A model generated the notes under the pieces. That model was not told the origin of the DNA and searched no databases. It saw nothing but the letters and a program-made list of their open reading frames with translations. A stretch of 64,000 bases of DNA. Origin: Oscillospiraceae bacterium (GTDB taxonomy: Bacteria; Bacillota; Clostridia; Oscillospirales; Acutalibacteraceae). Position numbers and translations under genes: made by a program. Shown here one piece after another: positions 8,534 through 15,811 of the stretch (position 1 is its first letter; each line of letters starts with the position of its first letter). The stretch lies in assembly GCA_902788995.1 (NCBI GenBank), contig CADAMO010000002.1, forward strand, positions 1-64,000. Reading direction: 5' to 3'.

Positions 8534-8937
8534 TACGTCTTCTCCTCTCTTTTCGGTCCGCCACGGATGATTGGCGTCCGTCGGAGTCCGTCGGGGCGAA
8601 CCGGTCGTTCCGCTCCCGATCACTCCTTGTTTTTATCATACGGCGCGGGTCCGTAAAAATCAAGTCAAAAATGCCGTTTTTGGGGGTTCATCACGGATCA
8701 TTGTGGGATCAAGATACTGCTCCACCAATTTAATCGTGAATGATTTATGCGCCGGATAAACGTCGCAAGACAAGGAAGAAACCGCAAGACAGGCTGTCGC
8801 CTGTCGAGGATTTGTGGAGCAGTAAGCAATCGTTTTTTGCGGCGTTCGGCAGTCAGCCGCAGGGATGCTGCGTCTGTCGGATGGCCCGTCAGACGATATT
8901 ACGGTATCCCGCCAAAACCGTGATAATCTTTTTTTTG
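8534..8937. other. 404 bp gap between two leftward genes
   Basis: It contains the promoter of the glycosidase-like gene at 8635-8663 and a perfect 7-bp stem hairpin GACAGGCTGTCGCCTGTC (8788-8805). No ORF with a credible start or ribosome site was seen. Confidence 0.5.
8635..8663 (-). promoter_or_regulatory. Promoter of the glycosidase-like gene
   Basis: Minus strand TTGATT (8663-8658) and TATGAT (8640-8635) with 17 bp spacing, about 100 bp before the start codon. Confidence 0.55.
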
Positions 8938-10656
8938 TCAGTTCTCCCCGCAGCGGAAGGTCTGGGCGCGGCGGTGGAGCAGCGGCAGCGGGTCGCACTT
9001 AATAAAGCGGACCGCGATCTCCCCGTGGGCGGGGGCCGTTCCGGCGCCCTCGGGGGCGAGGGTGACGGGCAGGCTTTCTCCGGGGGCCAGCAGGCCCCGG
9101 GCCTTGCTGATCCGGTAGGGCAGCCCCTCCACCGTAGCGGAGAGCACCAGCACCCGCTTGCGCTCGGAATCGTTGCGGATCACCGCCTGACGGGGCCCTT
9201 CGGAGGGGCGAAGAATCTTTTCCGCCCGGCCGGTCAGCCGCAGGGAGACCCCGTCCGCCGGGCAATGGCTGTCCAGAAAGCGGGGATAGGCCGGGTCGCT
9301 GTCCGTGGTCTCGGGCTTGCCCGTCAGCAGCAGGTCGGCGATCAGGCCGCGGGTGGCGTCGTCCCAGAAGGACTGGCCGTGGACCTGCCCGGTCACCACC
9401 CAGGTGCGGTCGGGCAGCAGCGCGTCGCACAGGTCGTACCGCCGGTCGGGGGAGACGGTTCTGCCCCGTCGTTCCTCCGGCAGCCGTTGTCCCTTCGGCA
9501 GGCAGACCCCGCCGGAACCGGTGGCTGCGTCGATCACCCCGTCGCCGTCCTCCGCGTCCCCGGCCATCAGCGCCGTGCCGTCGTTCATCACGGCCCACAG
9601 GGAGATCCCTTTTTCCCGCGCGGCGGCCAGCACCTCGGGGATGCGGCGCATCACGCCGTAGTGGGCCGCGTCGGTCTGGGCGATGAGGGCGGCGCTTTTC
9701 ACCGGGTCAAGGTATTTCTCCTTCAGCCGGTCGTAATCCGCGTCGGCGCAGCAGCTCCACAGGCCCGGCGCGTACAGCAGGCCGCCCAGCAGCGCGCGGC
9801 GGATCATGGCGTAAGCGGTCTCGCGCACCAGGCGCTTTGGCAGCAGGCGGGCGTAGGGCTCCAGATCCAGCTCCCACCCGGCAAAACGGGTCAGCACCCG
9901 CGTCGCCGCGTCCGCCCGGAAGGTGAGCTTCTCTTTGTCCTCCTCCAGCAGCCCCCGGAACAGCGCGGTGCCCTGCCAGGCGGGGGCGTTGAAGACGATG
10001 CGCCGCACCTTGTCGCCGCCGCCGGCGTAGAGGTACTGGGCGATCACCTGACAGCCGTAGGAGCAGCCGCACAGGTCCAGCTCCTCCGCGCCGGTGACGT
10101 CCGTCACCTCTTTCAGAAAGTCCCGCAAAAGGGAAGCGACCTTCACCACCCCCTGCCGCCAGTCGTAGCAGAAGACGAAGACGTTGTCCCCGCCGATGCG
10201 CCCGGCAAGCTCTGCGGCCTCCCGCGCGCCGTAGCCCACGGAGGGCCATTTGCCCGCGGCGTGAATGGCGGCGTAGGAGCTTTCCGCCGCCCCGGAGATC
10301 ACGGTTTCCAGCGGGTGGACGGATTCCCCCGCCGGGGTCATGGCCAGCGCCCCGAAGGCCTCGTCGCTGAAGGCCTCGCCGAAGGCGTTCAGCTGCCGGT
10401 GGTCCCGGAACAGCAGCGCCCGGGCCGCGCCCAGCAGAAAGCCGCCGGCCTTTTTCTTCACCAGCTTCACCGCGTCCCGGTAAAAGGGCGTCTCCTGCGG
10501 GGTGCCCTTGTGCAGCACCAGCATGGATTCGATCACCCCGGGCACGATGACGGCAACCTGCTTCGGGCCCTCCGGCGGGGTGGGCGGGTCTTTGGCGACC
10601 GCCTTCAATACGGATTCGTTCCGTTTCCGTCCGCCGGGGAACGGCAGCCGCCTCAT
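8938..10656 (-). CDS. LCAT-like alpha/beta hydrolase (lipase/acyltransferase fold)
   Basis: 572 aa, beginning MRRLPFPGGRKRNE with no signal peptide. The order VAVIVPGVIESMLVL (oxyanion-side strand), FVFCYDWRQG and LDLCGCSYGCQV (serine nucleophile of a G-x-S-x-G elbow, about residue 199) matches the lecithin:cholesterol acyltransferase/phospholipase family, whose hallmark is the Y-D-W-R block. FVFNAPAWQGT-type sequence after the elbow (RRIVFNAPAWQGTALFRGLL) and the late VTGQVHGQSFWDD fit the catalytic His region. The C-terminal ~90 residues form an extra beta domain (GLPYRISKARGLLAPGESLPVTLAPEG). The lipid or ester substrate is unknown. Its start overlaps the stop of the upstream phosphoesterase gene by 4 bp (ATGA), so the two are translationally coupled. 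Confidence 0.75.
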   Translation of the reverse strand: MRRLPFPGGRKRNESVLKAVAKDPPTPPEGPKQVAVIVPGVIESMLVLHKGTPQETPFYRDAVKLVKKKAGGFLLGAARALLFRDHRQLNAFGEAFSDEAFGALAMTPAGESVHPLETVISGAAESSYAAIHAAGKWPSVGYGAREAAELAGRIGGDNVFVFCYDWRQGVVKVASLLRDFLKEVTDVTGAEELDLCGCSYGCQVIAQYLYAGGGDKVRRIVFNAPAWQGTALFRGLLEEDKEKLTFRADAATRVLTRFAGWELDLEPYARLLPKRLVRETAYAMIRRALLGGLLYAPGLWSCCADADYDRLKEKYLDPVKSAALIAQTDAAHYGVMRRIPEVLAAAREKGISLWAVMNDGTALMAGDAEDGDGVIDAATGSGGVCLPKGQRLPEERRGRTVSPDRRYDLCDALLPDRTWVVTGQVHGQSFWDDATRGLIADLLLTGKPETTDSDPAYPRFLDSHCPADGVSLRLTGRAEKILRPSEGPRQAVIRNDSERKRVLVLSATVEGLPYRISKARGLLAPGESLPVTLAPEGAGTAPAHGEIAVRFIKCDPLPLLHRRAQTFRCGEN

Positions 10657-11687
10657 CGGTCGTCTTCCTTTCCGTCCGCCACGTAGTCCCGCGCGCGGAC
10701 CATATAGGTCTTCACGTCGGCGGGGTTTTCGGCGGTCAGGTCGAAGACGCGTCCGCCGCGCAGGTCGTCGTGGCAGTAACAGTCATAGCTCAGGCCCGCG
10801 TCGTAGGTCAGCTTCACGCCCATGAACAGGCCCGTGCAGTCATTGATGTGGTCGTGGCCCGCCACCACGGTCTTCACGTCGTCCCGGTCCACCATGGCGT
10901 TCAGCAGACCGGCGTTGACCGGGGAGTTGCCCACGGTCTCCCGCATAATGCCCTCGTAATAGCACTCGGCGGGGTTCTGGTAGATAACGCGGTATTCCGG
11001 CAGCGGAATGTGCAGGCCCAGCAGGCCCGGCACCTTATGGCCCGCCTGCCGCTCAAAATACCGGCTGCCTTCATAGTACCACATGACCTGATTGAACCGC
11101 AGCGTGTCGTACCCGGCGGCCCAGCCGTGCAGGCAGCTGGGGTAGGCGCACTGGTAATCCCACTTGCTGCCGGGGTCGCCCAGCCGGTGCAAGCGCATGT
11201 AATCTCCCAGGCTGTTGTGGGAATCCAGCAGCCACACGTTGAACAGCACGTCGCTTCCGTCTTCAGAGGCGATGGGCAGCACGTAGTTGGTCACCCCGGC
11301 GACGGCCTCCGGCCCCCGCTTGCTGATGCAGTGGCTCATCTCCTCATAGACGGCCATCTGCGAAAAGGGCTTGTTCTCGTCGCAGTCGTGGTTGCCGAAG
11401 GTGTGGGCCCAGGGGATATCCCGCGCCGCCATCACCGCGTTCAGGTCGGCAAGGTAGCCCCGCAGGTTCTCCGGGCTTTCCAGCGCGTCGTGGTCCGCCA
11501 CGTCCCCGAGGATCAGCAACAGGTCGGGCTTGACCCCGTCCAACAGCGCCGCCAGATCGCGGGTCAGGCGTTTGTCGTAGTTGACCACGCCGTGCAGGTC
11601 GGAGATGGCGAGGATGCGGAATTTGCCGTCGCGGAACCGCAGCGGCAGCTCGTTGGGGATCGCATAGGAAGCTTCATATTCGAACAT
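10653..11687 (-). CDS. Metallophosphoesterase (calcineurin-like)
   Basis: 344 aa; the start at 11687 follows GAAAGAAGGGCTGTTTG and begins MFEYEASYAIPNELPLRFRDG. All metal-binding motifs of the calcineurin-like fold are present: ISDLHG, LILGDVADHDAL, HTFGNHDCDE, a histidine in GLHIPLPEY, and VVAGHDHIND. The length and the LLDSHNS and GSKWDYQC blocks fit the DCR2/purple-acid-phosphatase-like subgroup of bacterial phosphoesterases. It has no signal peptide, so it is probably cytoplasmic. Its stop overlaps the LCAT-like gene (ATGA), and a strong promoter stands upstream. The pair may act on a phospholipid or its head group, but that is inference from context only. Confidence 0.85.
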   Translation of the reverse strand: MFEYEASYAIPNELPLRFRDGKFRILAISDLHGVVNYDKRLTRDLAALLDGVKPDLLLILGDVADHDALESPENLRGYLADLNAVMAARDIPWAHTFGNHDCDENKPFSQMAVYEEMSHCISKRGPEAVAGVTNYVLPIASEDGSDVLFNVWLLDSHNSLGDYMRLHRLGDPGSKWDYQCAYPSCLHGWAAGYDTLRFNQVMWYYEGSRYFERQAGHKVPGLLGLHIPLPEYRVIYQNPAECYYEGIMRETVGNSPVNAGLLNAMVDRDDVKTVVAGHDHINDCTGLFMGVKLTYDAGLSYDCYCHDDLRGGRVFDLTAENPADVKTYMVRARDYVADGKEDDR

Positions 11688-11734
11688 CAAACAGCCCTTC
11701 TTTCGTGAATGGGGATTTGTCGGTTGGCAGTACC

Positions 11735-11763
11735 ATTCTACCAAACCCTGTGTGGAATGTCAA
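11735..11763 (-). promoter_or_regulatory. Promoter of the phosphoesterase-LCAT operon
   Basis: Minus strand TTGACA (11763-11758) and TAGAAT (11740-11735) with 17 bp between them, 48 bp upstream of the start at 11687. Confidence 0.8.
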
Positions 11764-11844
11764 AAAAAATTCCGGCCGGGGCAACATTTTTCCGCCGGGC
11801 GGCATCATATATATGAAGCGAAACGAATGAAAGGATCTGAGACA

Positions 11845-12660
11845 ATGAAACAATGGATCGCGCTGCTGTGCGCGGCGGCCACGCTCTTGGTCTTTGCCGC
11901 CTGCGGCAAAGAAACGCCGGAGGCCCTCACCCCCACGGACGGCGAAACGACGGCCATGGCGGCTGCTCCGCAGGGGGAGGCGCTGCGCCTGCGCGTCGTG
12001 GACGGTGCCGGTACGAACACCTTTGTGCTGGCGGGGGAGGACGACGGCGACGTCTATACCGTCTCCGCGGATGAAATGACGGTGACCGTCAACGGAAAAG
12101 CGGCGCAGCCCGCCGATCTGGAAAACGGCATGGTGCTGACGGTAAAACCCGGCTATGAGCTGCTGGAAACCTGGCCGGCCCAGTTCGCCGGGGTCACGGT
12201 GGAGACGGAGCGCGTCGGCAAGGACGATTACGGCGACCTGTGCGGCCTGTATCTGACGGTGCTGGAGGACCTGTGGAACAACGACGAGGCGCTGAACAGC
12301 GGCATTTCCTATATCAGCGTGGACCTGAACGACGCGCCGGGGGACCTGACCGACGGAGAAAAGGCCGCCGTGGCGTGGATCTTCGCCGGCCGGCACGACG
12401 CCCAGCCTCTGACCTTCGGGCTGGAGGCGCTGCAGGAGAACGGCTACGTGAAAGAAGGGGAGCTTTACTGGAAGGACGGCGTGCTGCTGTCTGTCTCCGA
12501 GCCGGAGGGCAACGTAAAGCAGAGCGGGAAATCCGTGACCTTTGACGCGGAAAAATGGCGCAGCGGCACCGGGGCCATCTTCTTCAACGCCTGCACCGCC
12601 AAACGCGGCAAGGGCGCCGCCTGGGAGCCCTATCAGCCCGGCGGGTTCGCCATTGCGTGA
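11845..12660 (+). CDS. Secreted lipoprotein of unknown function
   Basis: 271 aa from the ATG at 11845, preceded by GAAAGGATCTGAGAC. The N-terminus MKQWIALLCAAATLLVFAAC is a lipoprotein signal with the lipobox FAAC, so the mature protein is anchored at the outer face of the membrane. A T/A-rich stretch follows (TPTDGETTAMAAAPQ). Residues about 50-110 look like a small OB-like or DUF3221-type domain (LRLRVVDGAGTNTFVLAGEDD...GMVLTVKPGYELLETWP). The C-terminal part (YLTVLEDLWNNDEALNSGISYISVDL) resembles a domain seen in clostridial lipoproteins of unknown role. A 19-bp sequence (CGTGAATGGGGATTTGTCG) occurs on both sides of the gene, at 11704 and 12656. Confidence 0.75.
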   Translation: MKQWIALLCAAATLLVFAACGKETPEALTPTDGETTAMAAAPQGEALRLRVVDGAGTNTFVLAGEDDGDVYTVSADEMTVTVNGKAAQPADLENGMVLTVKPGYELLETWPAQFAGVTVETERVGKDDYGDLCGLYLTVLEDLWNNDEALNSGISYISVDLNDAPGDLTDGEKAAVAWIFAGRHDAQPLTFGLEALQENGYVKEGELYWKDGVLLSVSEPEGNVKQSGKSVTFDAEKWRSGTGAIFFNACTAKRGKGAAWEPYQPGGFAIA

Positions 12661-12664
12661 ATGG

Positions 12665-12694
12665 GGATTTGTCGAGCTGACGCTCGACAAATCC
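12665..12694. other. Perfect 12-bp inverted repeat after the lipoprotein gene
   Basis: GGATTTGTCGAG, a 6-base loop, then CTCGACAAATCC. No T tract follows. The first arm overlaps the 19-bp sequence shared with 11704-11722. Confidence 0.7.
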
Positions 12695-12727
12695 AGTCGC
12701 CAGTCGCGAGTCGCCAGTCTCCAGAAG
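12693..12727. repeat. Heptamer tandem array (CCAGTCG), 5 units
   Basis: CCAGTCG twice, then CGAGTCG, CCAGTCT and CCAGAAG in register. Confidence 0.8.
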
Positions 12728-12796
12728 TCCTCCGGACGGTCCTGTGGAAAATCAGGGGAGACAGCGCGACAAACCCCAATTTTTCCATCAAGAAAG

Positions 12797-12833
12797 CGCC
12801 GCGTGCGGACCTTTCCCGGTCCCGCGGCGTTTT
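12797..12833. terminator. Terminator hairpin in left direct repeat
   Basis: CGCCGCG-TGC-GGACC, loop TTTCCC, GGTCC-CGCGGCG, then TTTT; an A-rich stretch lies before the stem. Confidence 0.7.
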
Positions 12834-12842
12834 ATGTTATAT

Positions 12843-12898
12843 CCTATTGCCTATTGCCTATTGCCTATTGCCTATTGCCTATTGCCTGTTGCCTATAT
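12843..12898. repeat. Heptamer tandem array (CCTATTG), 8 units
   Basis: Six perfect CCTATTG units, then CCTGTTG and CCTATAT. Confidence 0.95.
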
Positions 12899-13095
12899 AC
12901 CTCGCAAACATAGTCGCGCCGCTCGCTTGGAGCGCTTCGCATCGCTCGTTGTTTGCTCACGTCAGCGCTGCGCCTTTTTCTGCGCACCGGCAGCGGCGCA
13001 CCGCTTCCGCTATTGCCTGTCTCCTTCTCAACCGGACAAATTTCCGATAAAAAAGACCGGTCAACAGAATAAACGGCCATAGACGACACAAAATA

Positions 13096-13131
13096 TTGAC
13101 AAAATGATGACAATGTGATAATATCATGTTG
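13096..13131 (+). promoter_or_regulatory. Promoter with overlapping operator of the toxin-antitoxin operon
   Basis: TTGACA (13096-13101) is followed at 17 bp by TAATAT (13119-13124). A 21-bp near-perfect palindrome CAATGTGATAATATCATGTTG (13111-13131) covers the -10 box, as expected for autoregulation by a RelB-type ribbon-helix-helix antitoxin. Confidence 0.75.
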
Positions 13132-13148
13132 AAGGAGTTGATACAAAT

Positions 13149-13415
13149 ATGACCAATATCAATATTCGGGTGGACGATGAAGTCAAAGCGCAGGCGCAGG
13201 AGCTGTTCAATTCTCTTGGATTGGATATGAGCACGGCGATGAATATTTTTCTGCGTCAGTCAATCGCATACGGCGGCATTCCGTTTATGGTGCAGAGGCC
13301 CCGTTTCAACAAGGAAACGGAACAGGCGATCCGTGAAGCCAGACAGGGGATCGGCTTAAGCAAGGCCTACGGAACGGTTGCGGAACTGCGGGAGGCGCTT
13401 GATGCTGAAGATTAA
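13149..13415 (+). CDS. relB: RelB/DinJ-family antitoxin
   Basis: 88 aa, start after GAAGGAGTTGATACAAAT. The N-terminus NINIRVDDEVKAQAQELF and LDMSTAMNIFLRQSI form the ribbon-helix-helix DNA-binding unit of RelB/DinJ antitoxins; the C-terminal part (about 55-88) should wrap around the toxin. It overlaps the toxin gene by 14 bp, so synthesis of the two proteins is coupled with the antitoxin first. The palindrome over the -10 box is its likely operator. Confidence 0.9.
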   Translation: MTNINIRVDDEVKAQAQELFNSLGLDMSTAMNIFLRQSIAYGGIPFMVQRPRFNKETEQAIREARQGIGLSKAYGTVAELREALDAED

Positions 13416-13677
13416 GGTTCACAACAGGTTCAAAAAGGATCTGAAGCTGATGGCGAAACGGGGCCGTGATGAAGAAAAGCTGTGGCAGGTTGTTGAACTG
13501 TTGGCAAATGAAACGCCGTTGCCGCCGAAAAATCGGGATCATGCCCTGACCGGCAATTATACCGGCTGTCGCGAATGTCATATTGAACCGGACTGGCTGT
13601 TGATTTATGAGGTGCAGAACGAGGAGCTTATCCTGATTCTGATCCGAACCGGCTCCCATTCAGATCTGGATTTCTGA
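13402..13677 (+). CDS. yafQ: YafQ/RelE-family mRNA interferase toxin
   Basis: 91 aa from the ATG at 13402 (MLKIKVHNRFKKDLKLMAKRG). YafQ features are all present: HALTGNYTGCRECHI with the catalytic His region, DWLLIYEV, and the C-terminal LIRTGSHSDL. Family members cut mRNA on the ribosome. The gene ends 20 bp before the right direct repeat and its terminator. The pair is therefore a self-contained cassette between two copies of one repeat. Confidence 0.9.
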   Translation: MLKIKVHNRFKKDLKLMAKRGRDEEKLWQVVELLANETPLPPKNRDHALTGNYTGCRECHIEPDWLLIYEVQNEELILILIRTGSHSDLDF

Positions 13678-13697
13678 GTGACGTCAAAAAAAGAAAG

Positions 13698-13734
13698 CGC
13701 CGCGTGCGGACCTTTCCCGGTCCCGCGGCGTTTT
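13698..13734. terminator. Terminator downstream of yafQ
   Basis: Same hairpin as 12797-12833, with seven A shortly before the stem and TTTT after it; 21 bp past the toxin stop codon. Confidence 0.8.
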
Positions 13735-13743
13735 ATGTTATAT

Positions 13744-13778
13744 CCTATATTCTATATTCTATTGCCTGTTGCCTATAC
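13744..13778. repeat. Heptamer tandem array (CCTATAT/CCTATTG), 5 units
   Basis: CCTATAT, TCTATAT, TCTATTG, CCTGTTG, CCTATAC in register, inside the right direct repeat. Confidence 0.85.
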
Positions 13779-13903
13779 ACCTCGCAAACATAGTCGCGCC
13801 GCTCGCTTGGAGCGCTTCGCATCGCTCGTTGTTTGCTCACGTCAGCGCTGCGCCTTTTCCTGCACACCGGCAGCGGCGCACCGCTTCCGCTATTGCCTAT
13901 TGC

Positions 13904-14986
13904 CTAAAACAAAATCCCCTTCATGCACACCAGCGGGCGGTTTTCGTCGTAATCCCACGAATGACAGGCCCCGCCGGCGCAGAAGCGGTAGTGGTCGCAG
14001 CCGGCGCATTTCCCCTGCTTTTTGTAGTCGGTGCGGAAGATCTCAAACCGATTTTGCCACACCTCGGCGAAGTCGTCGGTGCGGATGTTGCCCATGACGG
14101 TCTCCGGGCGGCGCTCGATGTCAAGGCACGCGCCGATGTCGCCGTTGAACATGACGCTGGCGGTGTAAACGCCCGCGTTGCACAGAAAATACCAGGGGCG
14201 CACCTCCCGCTCGTAGTCAAGGCCAAGGTAGTGGGAGCAGCCGTAGACCACCTCCATGGGCTTTCTGAAGCGGTGCTTTTTGATGAAATCGAACATATAT
14301 TTCAGCTCGCCGTCGTCCAGCAGCAGCTCGCGGCAGCCGTTGGCGCGGCCGATGGGCTCCATGTTGATGACCCGCCAGGAGCGGATCCCCTCTTTGGAGA
14401 GAATCTTATAGAGTTTGGGCAGCTCGCCGATATTTTTCTTGTGCACCACGGTGGTCACCTGCACGTGCTGAAAGCCGCCGTTGTTCACCAGCGCGCGCAC
14501 GCCCCGCATGGCCAGGTCATAGCCCCCCGGCTTCTGACGGAACCAGTCGTTGGTCTCGGGCAGGCCGTCGAGGCTGACGGCGATGGTGGACATGCCCGCC
14601 CGGCGCAGCTTTTCCGCGACCTCGTCGTCGATCAGGGTGCCGTTGCTGGTCATGCCCCAATGATAGCCCAGGTCGTGGGCGTAGGTCATCAGGTCGAAAA
14701 AGTGTTTGCGCAGCAGCGGCTCGCCGCCGGTGATGCACAGCTGAAGCTTGCTGATATCGAACTGCGCGGCGGTCTTTTTCAGAAAGGCTTTGATCTCCTC
14801 GTCCGTCAGCGTGTTCGCGTCGCTCACGTCCCCGCAGGAGCTGCCGCAGTGACGGCAGTGTTCGTTGCAGTGGGTGGTCAGCTCCAAAAACAGGAATTTC
14901 AGCTTCGGCTCCTTGCGCAGCACGTTGTCCCGGTAATCCGCCAGCCGGTTCATGTGGTCGGTTTTGACGGCGTTAAGGCTGTTCAT
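13904..14986 (-). CDS. Radical SAM/SPASM maturase
   Basis: 360 aa from the ATG at 14986. The radical SAM cluster is CNEHCRHC (CxxxCxxC) near residue 35, followed by the GGEPLLR SAM-binding block and a TIM-barrel core (GMTSNGTLIDDE, VSLDGLPETNDWFR). The C-terminal SPASM part has the cysteines for extra iron-sulfur clusters (CNAGVYTASVMFNGDIGACLD, CAGCDHYRFCAGGACHSWDY). SPASM enzymes with this architecture modify peptides or proteins, for example anaerobic sulfatase maturases and RiPP maturases. The start overlaps the upstream DUF805 gene by 14 bp. That protein carries three tandem VYGPP segments and is the obvious candidate substrate; this is inference from coupling and repeat structure. Confidence 0.85.
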   Translation of the reverse strand: MNSLNAVKTDHMNRLADYRDNVLRKEPKLKFLFLELTTHCNEHCRHCGSSCGDVSDANTLTDEEIKAFLKKTAAQFDISKLQLCITGGEPLLRKHFFDLMTYAHDLGYHWGMTSNGTLIDDEVAEKLRRAGMSTIAVSLDGLPETNDWFRQKPGGYDLAMRGVRALVNNGGFQHVQVTTVVHKKNIGELPKLYKILSKEGIRSWRVINMEPIGRANGCRELLLDDGELKYMFDFIKKHRFRKPMEVVYGCSHYLGLDYEREVRPWYFLCNAGVYTASVMFNGDIGACLDIERRPETVMGNIRTDDFAEVWQNRFEIFRTDYKKQGKCAGCDHYRFCAGGACHSWDYDENRPLVCMKGILF

Positions 14987-15560
14987 CGTTCGTCGTTTCC
15001 TCCTGTGAGACTGCCGTCTCCTCCTGTGGGGCATCCTCGCCGTAGAGCATCTCCGGCGGGCCGTAGACACATTCCGGCACGTTGTCCTCCGGGTCGTAAT
15101 CGTCAAACATTTCCGGGGGACCGTACACGTCCACGTTCACGTTGTTCTGCGGGTCGTAGTCGGAGCCGTATCCCGGCGGCGGCCCGTAGACGCAGACGTT
15201 GCAGTTGGCCATGGGCAGATAGCCGGTGGAGGACACCGAAAGCAGGCAGACCAGCATGACGATGACGGTGCCCACGCCCGCGATGAGGGCGACGACCGAC
15301 AGCAGGGGCGATTTGCCCGCGTCCCGCAGCCGCCGCACGGTCAGCGCCATCATGGGCGGCACGTGCAGCACGAAGAGGACGCCGGTCGCAACCCCCGCGA
15401 ACATCAGCGCGGGTTCGTCGGCGAAGGAGCCGACGGTCCAGAGGATCGCCGTCAGCGCCGCCAGCAGGGCGACGACGATCAGCGGCCCCCGGTATTCCTC
15501 CCGGGCGCTGGTGCCCTTGTAGTCAAAGACGCGTTTCCAATGCATCAGGTAGTAACGCAT
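14973..15560 (-). CDS. DUF805 membrane protein with three C-terminal VYGPP repeats
   Basis: 195 aa, start after GGGAGGATTTTGCC. Residues 1-110 form a DUF805 domain: FDYKGTSAREEYRGPLIVV and MALTVRRLRDAGKSPLL are the family's signatures, with four membrane helices. After the last helix the tail carries three units about 20 residues apart: NVCVYGPPPGYGSDYDP, NVDVYGPPEMFDDYDP and ECVYGPPEMLYGED. Each has VYGPP with a Cys or Asp before it and acidic residues after it. Ordinary DUF805 proteins lack such a tail. It ends in a Glu/Gln/Thr-rich run and overlaps the radical SAM/SPASM gene by 14 bp. I propose the tail is the modified part; whether it faces outward depends on topology. Confidence 0.8.
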   Translation of the reverse strand: MRYYLMHWKRVFDYKGTSAREEYRGPLIVVALLAALTAILWTVGSFADEPALMFAGVATGVLFVLHVPPMMALTVRRLRDAGKSPLLSVVALIAGVGTVIVMLVCLLSVSSTGYLPMANCNVCVYGPPPGYGSDYDPQNNVNVDVYGPPEMFDDYDPEDNVPECVYGPPEMLYGEDAPQEETAVSQEETTNDEQP

Positions 15561-15600
15561 GGCAAAATCCTCCCTTGGCTGTGAAAAACATTAGGGCGGG

Positions 15601-15684
15601 GCAATGTGGAATGCGGAATGCGGAATTTGGAATGCGGAAGTCGGAATGCGGAATGCGGAATTTGGAATTCGGAATGCGGAATAA
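15601..15684. repeat. Heptamer tandem array (GGAATGC), 12 units
   Basis: Units GGAATGC, GGAATTT, GGAAGTC and GGAATTC in strict 7-bp register. With the inverted array at 15776 it flanks 91 bp and can form a long hairpin in the 251 bp gap. Confidence 0.95.
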
Positions 15685-15775
15685 GATGCCCCGGATATGA
15701 CGGGATTTCAAAAAGGCCAAAGCGAAATGGGAACGAATCGAAACTGTTATCGTCGGTCTGGCAGCCCGCCAAATA

Positions 15776-15803
15776 ATTCCGCATTCCGAACTCCGCATTC
15801 CGC
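15776..15803. repeat. Inverted heptamer array (ATTCCGC), 4 units
   Basis: ATTCCGC, ATTCCGA, ACTCCGC, ATTCCGC; reverse complement of the GGAATGC-type array at 15601-15684. Confidence 0.85.
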
Positions 15804-15811
15804 ATTAACTA

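Larger units (their letters stand above)
12790..13018. repeat. Direct repeat, left copy, flanking the toxin-antitoxin pair
   Basis: A 229 bp block beginning AAGAAAGCGCCGCG, nearly identical to 13691-13898. It contains a terminator hairpin, a CCTATTG heptamer array and a GC-rich palindromic segment. It differs from the right copy mainly by three more 7-bp units. Together with the arrays and promoter nearby it accounts for most of the 12661-13148 gap. Confidence 0.9.
13691..13898. repeat. Direct repeat, right copy, flanking the toxin-antitoxin pair
   Basis: 208 bp, same order as 12790-13018: terminator (13698-13734), heptamer array, GC-rich palindromic segment. The distal end touches the stop codon of the leftward radical SAM gene, which falls in the sequence CCTAAAAC at the end of the last heptamer. 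Confidence 0.9.

Noticed and set aside
8740..10686. 648-codon frame opposite the LCAT-like gene
   Set aside because: Low-complexity Gly/Arg/Gln-rich product, while the leftward frame has LCAT motifs and operon coupling.
12542..13082. Frames reading through the left direct repeat
   Set aside because: The products contain translated heptamers (LLPIAYCLLPIAYC); the same frames recur in the right copy, showing they are repeat translation and not genes.
12790..13898. CRISPR-like array
   Set aside because: Two long copies only, with a toxin-antitoxin operon between them; the short units are contiguous without spacers.
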